Shown here: positions 1 through 6,263 of the stretch, piece by piece
Layout of the letters: each line of letters begins with the position of its first letter
How positions within the stretch are numbered: the first letter of the stretch is position 1
NCBI GenBank assembly: GCA_013314865.1
Contig: JABUEV010000123.1
Span: 1 to 7,048, forward strand
Length of the DNA: 7,048 bases
Direction: 5' to 3'
From: Bacteroidales bacterium
GTDB taxonomy: Bacteria > Bacteroidota > Bacteroidia > Bacteroidales > VadinHA17
Translations under genes and position numbers: made by a program
The notes under the pieces: generated by a model
The model's input: only the letters and a program-made list of their open reading frames with translations
What the model was told of the DNA's origin: nothing
Databases searched by the model: none

Positions 1-1100
1 CTTTAAATGTGATTCATGACGGCTTTTTCCTGTCGAAATACAGGGAACTTCACCTGTTTATTGCCGGAGCAGGATTTGTAGGATCAAGCCTTCTCAAACA
101 ACTTCAGAAGCAACAGAGTCTCCTTTTCGAAGAATACAAGCTTAAGATTAATCTCACCGGTATCACCAACTCAAGGAAGATGCTGTTTTCCATTGAAGGA
201 ATAAGGCTTGACAGATACATGGAAGAGCTGAAACAGCATGGTGAGAAAAGTGACATATCACGGTTTATTGAACATATGATAAGCCTTAACTTCCGAAACT
301 CTGTTTTCATTGACTGCACGGCTGACAGTGATATAGCTTCCAGATATCTTGAGATTTTGAATCATTATATTTCAGTGGTGACGGCCAATAAAATTGCCTG
401 CTCATCAGAATACTCATATTATCACGATCTCAGATCTACTGCTCATGAAAAAGGGATAAGGTTCATGTATGAAACCACTGTCTGAGCAGGACTTCCTGTT
501 ATAAAAACAATCAATGACCTGGTGGTAAGCGGTGACAGGATAATTAAGATTGAAGCTGTGCTGTCAGGAACACTTAACTTCATATTCAATAACCTTGGAC
601 CTGAAATGCCGTTGAGCAAAGCTGTAAGAATCGCCAGGGAAAAAGGCATTTCCGAGCCTGATCCGCGGCTCGATTTAAGCGGAACTGATGTGGTCAGGAA
701 AATACTTATTCTCTCAAGAGAAGCAGGCTATCCCCTTGAAGAAAAACAGATTCAGGTGGTGAGGTTTCTTCCGGATGAATGCTTCAAAGGCACAATTGAC
801 GATTTCTTTGAAAAAGTAAGTAAATACGATAAGGAGTTTGAAGAAAAAAGGAAAGAACTTGCCGGAAAGAACAGGAGATGGCGGTTCTTTGCCACCATGG
901 AAGCCGGAAATGCAAGGGTTGAACTTCTTGAGGTTGAAATGGGACACCCGGCTTACGATCTTGAAGGAAGCAACAATATTGTTCTTATCACTACTGAACG
1001 CTACCGCGAATTGCCAATGATAATCAAAGGTTACGGAGCAGGTGCGGACGTGACAGCTGCAGGTGTCTTTGCCGATTTGATGAGGGTCGTTAATGTATAG
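1..1100 (+). CDS. thrA: Bifunctional aspartokinase/homoserine dehydrogenase, homoserine dehydrogenase half (5' truncated by window; internal TGA)
   Basis: Homoserine dehydrogenase reduces L-aspartate-4-semialdehyde to homoserine with NAD(P)H in the cytoplasm, the branch point to threonine and methionine. The frame is open from the first full codon (base 3), so the gene starts left of the window. The segment [12 protein letters not shown] resembles the linker/Rossmann region of E. coli ThrA rather than a stand-alone Hom, so an N-terminal aspartokinase is inferred. The nucleotide-binding loop GAGFVG is at 66-83 and a TANK motif is near 385. The PROSITE-type homoserine dehydrogenase signature (A-x3-G-I-S-x2-D-P-x2-D-L-x-G-x-D-x3-K) matches completely at 633-701 and includes the expected catalytic Asp and Lys. 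The C-terminus [17 protein letters not shown] is typical of the family. The frame is interrupted once, by TGA at 483-485, and resumes in the same frame to tandem stops TAG-TAA (1098-1103). As drawn, the gene would make a truncated product without the catalytic domain. The identity is secure; whether the gene is functional is not. Confidence 0.9.
483..485 (+). other. In-frame TGA stop inside thrA, replacing a conserved Gly codon
   Basis: The translation reads [21 protein letters not shown]. Homologues such as E. coli ThrA have NVGAGLPVI here, so the stop sits at the first Gly of the conserved GAGLP motif, and GGA to TGA is a single G>T change. No frameshift is involved. The first in-frame alternative start downstream is a GTG at 522. 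It could only produce the catalytic part without the dinucleotide-binding domain. A sequencing or assembly error, or a recent nonsense mutation, is the simplest explanation. Confidence 0.93.
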
Positions 1101-1112
1101 TAAACTATCCTG

Positions 1113-2489
1113 ATGGCAGAAGAGAAAGTCAGATATTACTCAACAAATCTAAATTCGCCTGAAGTATCATTCAGAGAAGCCCTTCTTCAGGGACTTGCTC
1201 CTGACCGCGGACTTTATTTCCCTGTTACCATTCCAAAAATTGACAAAAATGAAGTTGAAAGCTTCAGATCTTTGAATTACTCCGAAATAGCTTTTAATAT
1301 CCTGAGTCGTTTTATTGGAGATGAGGTAAACCATGGCGATCTTGAAAAATTATGCCGGGATGCATATAACTTTGAAATTCCGGTTGAAAGGATTGAAAAG
1401 AGGAAATACATTCTCAGGCTCGACAGGGGACCAACCGCGTCATTCAAGGATTTCGCGGCAAGAATGATGGGCAGGCTTATGCAATATTTCACTGAAGCTG
1501 AAAACAGAGAGCTTGTCATCCTTACAGCAACATCAGGAGATACCGGCAGTGCAGTGGCCAATGCTTTCTACGGACTGGAGAACATAAAAGTAATTATTCT
1601 CTACCCTGCTTCAGAAGTTACAGATATGCAGAGGAAGCAGATGACAACGCTTGGCAGGAACATCCAGGTTGTTGCAGTAAAAGGCAAATTTGATGACTGC
1701 CAGAGAATGGTGAAAAAAGCATTTACAGACCCTGAACTTGAAACAATAAATTTCTCTTCAGCCAACTCAATAAACATAGGCCGCCTGTTGCCTCAGTCAG
1801 TATATTATTTCTGGAGCTGGTCGAGACTTGCAAAAGATTATTATGATCAGGCTGTTTTCAGTGTTCCGTCAGGAAACTTCGGGAATCTTATGGGCGGAAT
1901 AATTGCCAGGGAAATGGGATTGCCTGTAAGGCAATTCGTGGTGTCCACTAATGAAAATGATGAATTCCCTGTATATCTTGATTCCGGTAAATATAAAATT
2001 CTGAATCCTTCCAGAAATTGCATTTCCAGTGCAATGAATGTCGGACATCCGAGTAATATGGCGCGAATCTTTGCTGTCTACGGGGGAGTGATGAACGAAG
2101 CAGGAGAAGTAATAAAAGAACCTGACCTTAAAAAAATGAGGTCAGAGATGTATGCAGTCAGTGTTTCAGACAAACAGACAAAAGAAACGATAATGGACTG
2201 TTACCGGAGATACGGCGTGCTCCTCGAACCGCACGGAGCTGTAGCCTGGAGGGGACTGACAATTTTTTTGAATGAACTCAAAGATACGGCAGATGACAAC
2301 CAGCTTTGCATCTCACTTGAAACTGCCCACCCGGCAAAATTCCCGAGTGAAATTGAAGAAGTTTTGAATATTAAACCTGACGTGCCTGAGCCTTTGAAAG
2401 CGGTTGAACAAAAACAGGAAGAATATGTAATTTTGGAAAATGATTATGATATTTTCAGGGACTTTATTCTGTCAAAATACAAATTATAA
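1113..2489 (+). CDS. thrC: Threonine synthase
   Basis: This PLP-dependent enzyme converts O-phospho-L-homoserine and water to L-threonine and phosphate, the last step of the pathway. The 458-residue protein opens with the family-typical RYYSTN. The PLP lysine lies in PTASFKDFAARMM (Lys112). SGDTGS (141-146) and the phosphate-binding loop SGNFGN (253-258) follow, then EPHGA (372-376) and ETAHPAKFP (403-411), all characteristic of bacterial ThrC of the long fold-type II class. The ATG at 1113 is the first start after the tandem thrA stops, 12 bases downstream. There is no obvious Shine-Dalgarno sequence, which is usual in Bacteroidota. It is almost certainly co-transcribed with thrA and thrH. 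The length is full and no key motif is missing. Confidence 0.97.
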   Translation: MAEEKVRYYSTNLNSPEVSFREALLQGLAPDRGLYFPVTIPKIDKNEVESFRSLNYSEIAFNILSRFIGDEVNHGDLEKLCRDAYNFEIPVERIEKRKYILRLDRGPTASFKDFAARMMGRLMQYFTEAENRELVILTATSGDTGSAVANAFYGLENIKVIILYPASEVTDMQRKQMTTLGRNIQVVAVKGKFDDCQRMVKKAFTDPELETINFSSANSINIGRLLPQSVYYFWSWSRLAKDYYDQAVFSVPSGNFGNLMGGIIAREMGLPVRQFVVSTNENDEFPVYLDSGKYKILNPSRNCISSAMNVGHPSNMARIFAVYGGVMNEAGEVIKEPDLKKMRSEMYAVSVSDKQTKETIMDCYRRYGVLLEPHGAVAWRGLTIFLNELKDTADDNQLCISLETAHPAKFPSEIEEVLNIKPDVPEPLKAVEQKQEEYVILENDYDIFRDFILSKYKL

Positions 2490-2508
2490 ATAATAAAATG
2501 TTTCTACT

Positions 2509-3126
2509 ATGTACATGATATGTTGTGATCTTGAGGGCGTACTGGTGCCGGAGGTGTGGATAAACGTTGCAAGATGGACCGGGATAGATGAGCTGAAGCT
2601 TACAACCCGTGACATAAGCGACTACAGAGCCCTTATGACCCGAAGGCTGGAAATTCTTCATCAGCACGGAATTACTATAAATGATATTCAGAAAGTCATT
2701 TCGCTCCTTGAGCTGATGCCTGGTGCTCTTGATTTTATAAACTGGCTCCACAAAAGAATGCAGATGGTTATAGTATCCGACACTTTTAGGGAATTTGCAG
2801 ATCCTCTTCTTGAGAAAATGGGATGGCCGGTTCTCTTCTGCCATCATCTTACTATCGACAGTAAAGGAACCATTGTTAATTTCAACCTCAGGCAGGAAGA
2901 CGCAAAGAGAAGAGTTGTCGAGAGCCTGCAGGGACTTAATTACAAGGTAATTGCAATAGGAGATTCATATAATGACATTTCCATGCTCCGGCAGGCCGAT
3001 ATGGGTGTTCTCTACAAGCCGCCTCAGAATGTCATTGATGACAATCCGGACATAAGAATTGTCAATTCCTATAACCAGTTAAAACATATTATTCAGGAAA
3101 AGCTTGACGAGAACAATCTTCAGTGA
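2509..3126 (+). CDS. thrH: Phosphoserine phosphatase / homoserine phosphotransferase (ThrH, HAD superfamily)
   Basis: In Pseudomonas aeruginosa, ThrH is known to hydrolyse phosphoserine and to transfer its phosphate to homoserine, making the substrate of ThrC. This 205-residue protein has the same length and the same unusual first HAD motif, DLEGVLVPE, with nucleophile Asp7 and Glu9 in place of the usual second Asp. Motif II is VSDTF (Ser90), the motif III Lys is 133 in QEDAKRR, and motif IV is GDSYND (151-156). The segments TGIDELKLTTRDISDY and LRQEDAKR also match ThrH rather than SerB. The ATG at 2509 aligns with the Pseudomonas start; Met3 at 2515 is a less likely alternative. The gene lies 19 bases after thrC, ends on TGA and is followed by a terminator. 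Its place in a thr operon that lacks thrB between thrA and thrC suggests it serves as the homoserine-phosphorylating step. That role is inferred. Confidence 0.9.
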   Translation: MYMICCDLEGVLVPEVWINVARWTGIDELKLTTRDISDYRALMTRRLEILHQHGITINDIQKVISLLELMPGALDFINWLHKRMQMVIVSDTFREFADPLLEKMGWPVLFCHHLTIDSKGTIVNFNLRQEDAKRRVVESLQGLNYKVIAIGDSYNDISMLRQADMGVLYKPPQNVIDDNPDIRIVNSYNQLKHIIQEKLDENNLQ

Positions 3127-3144
3127 CAAACCTGTGAAGGTTTG
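3127..3144 (+). other. Small inverted repeat just after thrH
   Basis: CAAACC (3127-3132) and GGTTTG (3139-3144) form a perfect 6-bp stem with the 6-base loop TGTGAA, starting at the base after the thrH stop codon. No T run follows, so it is not a terminator on its own. It may protect the 3' end of the mRNA or be incidental. Confidence 0.45.
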
Positions 3145-3152
3145 AGAAATAT

Positions 3153-3190
3153 AAAAAGCCCGGTCAGGATTGCTGGCCGGGCTTCATTAT
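3153..3190. terminator. Hairpin terminator between convergent operons
   Basis: AAGCCCGGTC (3156-3165) pairs with GGCCGGGCTT (3175-3184): ten pairs including one G-T wobble, around a 9-base loop. The A run at 3153-3157 gives a U tract when read on the minus strand, so it is best as the terminator of the 3201-5996 operon. On the plus strand the tail after the stem is T-rich but interrupted (CATTATTCATTTTC), so it could also end the thr operon, less strongly. Confidence 0.85.
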
Positions 3191-3200
3191 TCATTTTCTT

Positions 3201-4055
3201 TCACATTTCACTCCCCAGAATATCAGATGCATACCTGTCTGCAATCCCCGACTGGTCCTTTGCAAGACCGGTTATCATAACCATCCTGGTGCCCTTCCAG
3301 GCCAGGAAGACTGTCCCGTTGTATTTGTCATTGAGAACAATCTTACCTTCGTCTGCTATATTCTCGTCTGAACCTACAGCCTTAAGATAGGCTTTGACAG
3401 TCTGCAGAGTACCCCCGGCAGAGGGATTTTCAAAGAGGAAAATGGAAAAGTTATCAGAACCTGCCTGATAAAGTGCTTTGAAAGCTTTGTTGAGAAAGCT
3501 GTATCCAAGAACACTCTGATTAATATATGTCTCCTCGTTGATTTTTTTTCCTTCTGACGGAAACTGCGACAACAAAGCAGGCATTTCCGTCTGACCTGGA
3601 AGCATGTCTGCAACTTTGTAGGCCAAGGTTTCTGCAACCTGAACTACCTTTGGCTTTTTGGAATACGTTCTGATTTTGACGTAATAATTTCCCTTGAAGA
3701 AATTAACTGCGCCGTCTGCAATATATCCCTGGGCGCCAAGGTTTACAAAACGGAAATTTGGTGAGCGCTCGCTTGAGTATATTCCGAAGGTATTGATATT
3801 GTCAGTATGCCGGTATATTTCCAGTTTTATAATATCTTTTCCTTTCTTGTATTCCGCCACGTGAAGATCCTGGAAACCGTAGGCAAGGTAATTATCCGCG
3901 GCGCCGTTTATAAAATCCCATAAGTTTTCAGGTACATACACAGGATAATTAGTTTTAAGGCTGAATCCCTGCATGGCAGGGTAATTCAAATCCTGAGCAT
4001 AGGAGACGAATGAAAGAAACAACAATATTGAAAAAAGAGGGAAATGTCTTTTCAT
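3201..4055 (-). CDS. Secreted protein of unknown function (possibly DUF6599-like)
   Basis: This is a 284-residue protein with a clear Sec signal peptide: Lys-Arg near the N-terminus, a hydrophobic core (about residues 5-18) and a likely cleavage at SYA|QD (20/21). A lipobox Cys is absent, so it should be soluble in the periplasm or secreted. The mature part has the recognisable blocks WDFINGAADNYLAYGF (46-61), EIYRH (79-83) and FGIYSSERS (90-98). I associate these, from memory, with a domain of unknown function listed as DUF6599 in Bacteroidota and Acidobacteriota; that assignment is tentative. No catalytic motif is visible. It is the last gene of the minus-strand trio, 30 bases after the aldo/keto reductase gene, and ends on TGA just before the shared terminator. 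Confidence 0.85.
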   Translation of the reverse strand: MKRHFPLFSILLFLSFVSYAQDLNYPAMQGFSLKTNYPVYVPENLWDFINGAADNYLAYGFQDLHVAEYKKGKDIIKLEIYRHTDNINTFGIYSSERSPNFRFVNLGAQGYIADGAVNFFKGNYYVKIRTYSKKPKVVQVAETLAYKVADMLPGQTEMPALLSQFPSEGKKINEETYINQSVLGYSFLNKAFKALYQAGSDNFSIFLFENPSAGGTLQTVKAYLKAVGSDENIADEGKIVLNDKYNGTVFLAWKGTRMVMITGLAKDQSGIADRYASDILGSEM

Positions 4056-4085
4056 GGAAAATAAGTTTTAAAAAAGATCATGCTT

Positions 4086-5249
4086 TCATGTTAGAAATTC
4101 TGCAGGTACACTGCCAAGTCTGGAAATATCAGCTATTTTATTTCTGACATTAAAATTCCTTGAGCAGGTCACACTGCATTCATTGCAGTCTTTGCATGGA
4201 TTTCCGACCACTTCAAGTTCATGCAGCAATGAATGAGCCATCAGCGGATTGGAGTACCCGTAAGCATACATGTAAGCCCTCATCAGATCAGGAATAGGAA
4301 GATTTTTAGGGCATGTCGGAACGCATTTGCTGCAACCGCCGCAATAAAGTCCCGGGTTTGCACTGTGCGCCACAAGATCATTCTTTTCCTGATCAGTAAG
4401 GTTAATATCCGAAAGCACTTTAAGATTCACCTCCAGATGATCAAAAGCAGTCATTCCTGGAATTGTGGTATGGATATCCGGATTTGACAATGCCCATTTA
4501 AGTGCGGCTGATGCGTTGACAAGCTTGCCGCCTGCCATAGTCTTCATTGCAACTATGCCTATTCCTGCTGCGGCGGCTTTCCTGATTGCTTTATTAAGTT
4601 CATCCAGGTTGTCATGACGGAAGTTGTAAGACGTAAGTATAACGTCATAAACATTCATTGAAGAGGCGGCATCGATTACAATATGTTCATTGCGGTGGGT
4701 GGAGAAGCCGGCAAATTTTATCTTGCCTTCTTTCTTCAACTGCGCAAGAGCATTTATAATGGGCTTATAATTAAGAAGTTCCACATTGCTGATATCATGA
4801 ACATATAGAATATCAACATATTTCATCTGAAGACGTCCCAGGCTTGTTTCGAATCGGGCAAGAAAGTCTTCGGCGGTGGTTTGCGGCCCGGGTTTCCCTT
4901 CCCGGTCAACTCCGGCAGGTTTAACTTTTGTCGCAAGGTAAAAGGTATCTCTGGGAACATCCTTAAACAGGTTTCCGAGCATGGTTTCATTATTTCCGTT
5001 CTGGTATCCGTTAGCGGTATCGAAAAGCTTTATCCCGTTTTCGTACGCTGCTTTGCAGAGACTGGCATTGTCAGCTCTCATTACACCAAAGCTTATAACC
5101 GGAACCTTCATCCCGGTTTTACCAAGGGTCCTGGTAATTATGTTATTCTGATTCGTGAATTTTGAATCAAAAACCGCCGGGGATATCGCAAGGCCGGCTG
5201 CTCCTGTAAGTCCTGTCTTCAGGAAACCTCTTCTGTCAATTCTTTTCAT
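4086..5249 (-). CDS. Tat-exported aldo/keto reductase with C-terminal 2x[4Fe-4S] domain
   Basis: A 387-residue oxidoreductase. It begins with a twin-arginine motif, DRRGFLK (5-11), then a hydrophobic Ala/Gly-rich stretch (12-26), so folded export through Tat is likely. The aldo/keto reductase barrel (about 37-290) shows the catalytic tetrad Asp77 and Tyr82 (FDTANGY), Lys108 (ATK) and His151 (YVHD). The C-terminal part has two ferredoxin-like cysteine sets: C303-x2-C306-x2-C309-x3-C313-P and C352-x2-C355-x2-C358-x3-C362, enough for two [4Fe-4S] clusters. This layout matches the COG1453-like predicted oxidoreductases. The substrate is unknown. Tat use fits a protein that must receive Fe-S clusters before export. 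The gene starts 9 bases after the preceding hydrolase gene, in the same transcript. Confidence 0.93.
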   Translation of the reverse strand: MKRIDRRGFLKTGLTGAAGLAISPAVFDSKFTNQNNIITRTLGKTGMKVPVISFGVMRADNASLCKAAYENGIKLFDTANGYQNGNNETMLGNLFKDVPRDTFYLATKVKPAGVDREGKPGPQTTAEDFLARFETSLGRLQMKYVDILYVHDISNVELLNYKPIINALAQLKKEGKIKFAGFSTHRNEHIVIDAASSMNVYDVILTSYNFRHDNLDELNKAIRKAAAAGIGIVAMKTMAGGKLVNASAALKWALSNPDIHTTIPGMTAFDHLEVNLKVLSDINLTDQEKNDLVAHSANPGLYCGGCSKCVPTCPKNLPIPDLMRAYMYAYGYSNPLMAHSLLHELEVVGNPCKDCNECSVTCSRNFNVRNKIADISRLGSVPAEFLT

Positions 5250-5258
5250 ATGTGACTT

Positions 5259-5996
5259 TTAGTTTAATTTTCTTATTCTGACTTCAATATTTGTATCTTT
5301 TAGCAATTCAATGATTTTCCTGGTATCCGTATCGCTGAAATGATAAGGATACAGGATTCCTGGTCTGAACGACCGGGCGGCATCAGCAACCATTTCGGGC
5401 GTCATGGTGTAAGGAAGGTTCATTGGCAGAAATGCAACATCAATATTTTTAAGCTGTTTCATTTCAGGAATATTCTCCGTGTCTCCTGCAATATAGAAGC
5501 GCTTGCCTCCTATAGTCAGAACATAGCCGTTTCCAACGCCTTTTGGATGAAAAGGCTGACCTTTTGCACGCTCATGAAGAATATTATATGCAGGAATAGC
5601 TTCAACGGTAATTTTATTTACATTCCTGACTTCACCCGGCTTCATTGCCTGTGCCCATTTTACCGTTGATGCTGATGCCTGGTTGCTTAGCATTACTGTC
5701 TGTTCCTTTCGGAGTTTTGCAATAAGATCCGGGTCAAGATGGTCATAATGTTCGTGAGTGACCAGTATTAAATCTGCCTTAGGAAGGTTGCTATAGTTAC
5801 CTGAACTGCTGACCGGATCAATGTGTATCACAAATTCACCCCATTTGAACATCAGTGATCCGTGCCCGATGAAATATAGCTCAACATCACCTGCTGAAGT
5901 AGTGATTATGTCACTTTCAGGCAGTTTCTGGGAAAAAAGACTGAATGTCATGGCCGTAATCATTATTAAAGTTAGACTTGACTTCTTCCTCCTCAT
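5259..5996 (-). CDS. Exported metallo-beta-lactamase-fold hydrolase, UlaG-like
   Basis: This 245-residue protein starts with MRRKK followed by a hydrophobic segment (about 8-21), a Sec signal peptide probably cleaved near FS|QK. The mature enzyme carries the metallo-beta-lactamase metal site THEHYDH (80-86; His81, His83, Asp85, His86), the bridging Asp172 in AGDTE, and His219 in YPYHF. PAYN followed by FHPKGVGNGYVL and IAGDTENIPEM is typical of the UlaG/YtnP-like branch of Zn-dependent hydrolases. The bound substrate cannot be read from sequence, and a lactonase or phosphodiesterase-type activity is only a family-level guess. It is the first gene of the minus-strand operon, followed after 9 bases by the aldo/keto reductase. 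The ATG (5994-5996) gives a well-formed signal peptide and is preceded by an AT-rich upstream region. Confidence 0.92.
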   Translation of the reverse strand: MRRKKSSLTLIMITAMTFSLFSQKLPESDIITTSAGDVELYFIGHGSLMFKWGEFVIHIDPVSSSGNYSNLPKADLILVTHEHYDHLDPDLIAKLRKEQTVMLSNQASASTVKWAQAMKPGEVRNVNKITVEAIPAYNILHERAKGQPFHPKGVGNGYVLTIGGKRFYIAGDTENIPEMKQLKNIDVAFLPMNLPYTMTPEMVADAARSFRPGILYPYHFSDTDTRKIIELLKDTNIEVRIRKLN

Positions 5997-6260
5997 GGTC
6001 TGACTGTGTTTTCAATTTTCCCGAATATACAAATATTTAAATTATATTGTAATCAATATCATTTATGGTAATATGTTAATAATATCTAAAAAAGTTTATA
6101 TAAGTTGCTACCGGATAGAAGACGACTGAAGCATCAGAACATTACACTGAAGGAACTTGTTATTATATTGGTCAAATTTGTTAAAACAACTTTTTTATCT
6201 TGTTGTTTTTTTAAATAACTTGCTCAGGAATTTGGGTTACACATTGTTAATTATTTAACA
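5997..6260. promoter_or_regulatory. Divergent AT-rich intergenic region, presumably carrying both promoters
   Basis: This gap separates the minus-strand hydrolase operon from the plus-strand protease gene and must carry their promoters. Positions 6021-6110 are about 83% A+T, unlike the flanking genes. I looked for the Bacteroidota TTTG / TAnnTTTG promoter pair. On the minus strand AATATTTG (complement of 6030-6037) is one base off the -7 element, but the nearest upstream TTG (complement of 6054-6056) is only 16 bases away, too close. On the plus strand CAAATTTG (6173-6180) is also one base off, with TTG at 6157-6159 too close. No promoter is assigned. I see no gene or RNA in the gap. Confidence 0.45.
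6183..6212 (+). terminator. AT-rich hairpin with T run in the leader of the protease gene
   Basis: AAAACAAC (6183-6190) and GTTGTTTT (6202-6209) form a perfect 8-bp stem around an 11-base loop, and the right arm runs into seven T residues (6206-6212). The shape is that of an intrinsic terminator, but the stem has only two G-C pairs and is weak. It lies about 50 bases before the start at 6261, so it may act as a leader terminator or attenuator, or may be chance in AT-rich DNA. Confidence 0.35.
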
Positions 6261-6263
6261 ATG
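6242..6263 (+). repeat. Perfect inverted repeat including the protease start codon
   Basis: CATTGTTAA (6242-6250) and TTAACAATG (6255-6263) are exact reverse complements around the 4-base spacer TTAT. The last three bases of the right arm are the ATG of the following gene. In RNA the start codon would be paired in a 9-bp hairpin; in DNA it is a 22-bp near-perfect palindrome that could bind a dimeric regulator. The function is inferred only; the symmetry is directly visible. Confidence 0.6.

Noticed and set aside
483..485. Selenocysteine at the thrA TGA
   Set aside because: The position is Gly in homologues, not Cys, and I see no convincing bacterial SECIS-like hairpin immediately downstream.
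483..485. Alternative genetic code with TGA = Gly
   Set aside because: TGA ends thrH, the aldo/keto reductase and the unknown secreted protein at sensible lengths, and reading through the thrH stop would run into the terminator. Only one internal TGA is seen.
522..1100. Separate downstream gene starting at GTG 522
   Set aside because: It begins in the middle of the homoserine dehydrogenase fold and continues the thrA frame; the conserved residues between the TGA and 522 ([11 protein letters not shown]) belong to the same protein.
2464..2847. Minus-strand reading frame of 127 codons opposite thrC end and thrH start
   Set aside because: It lies opposite two well-identified genes, shows no recognisable domain and has no own spacing or signals.
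3142..3390. Plus-strand frame after thrH
   Set aside because: It runs through the terminator and antisense to the end of the secreted-protein gene.
6101..6160. Possible small RNA or tRNA-like segment between AAGTT and AACTT
   Set aside because: Only 5 bp pair over about 50 bases; there is no cloverleaf, no T-loop motif and no further pairing.
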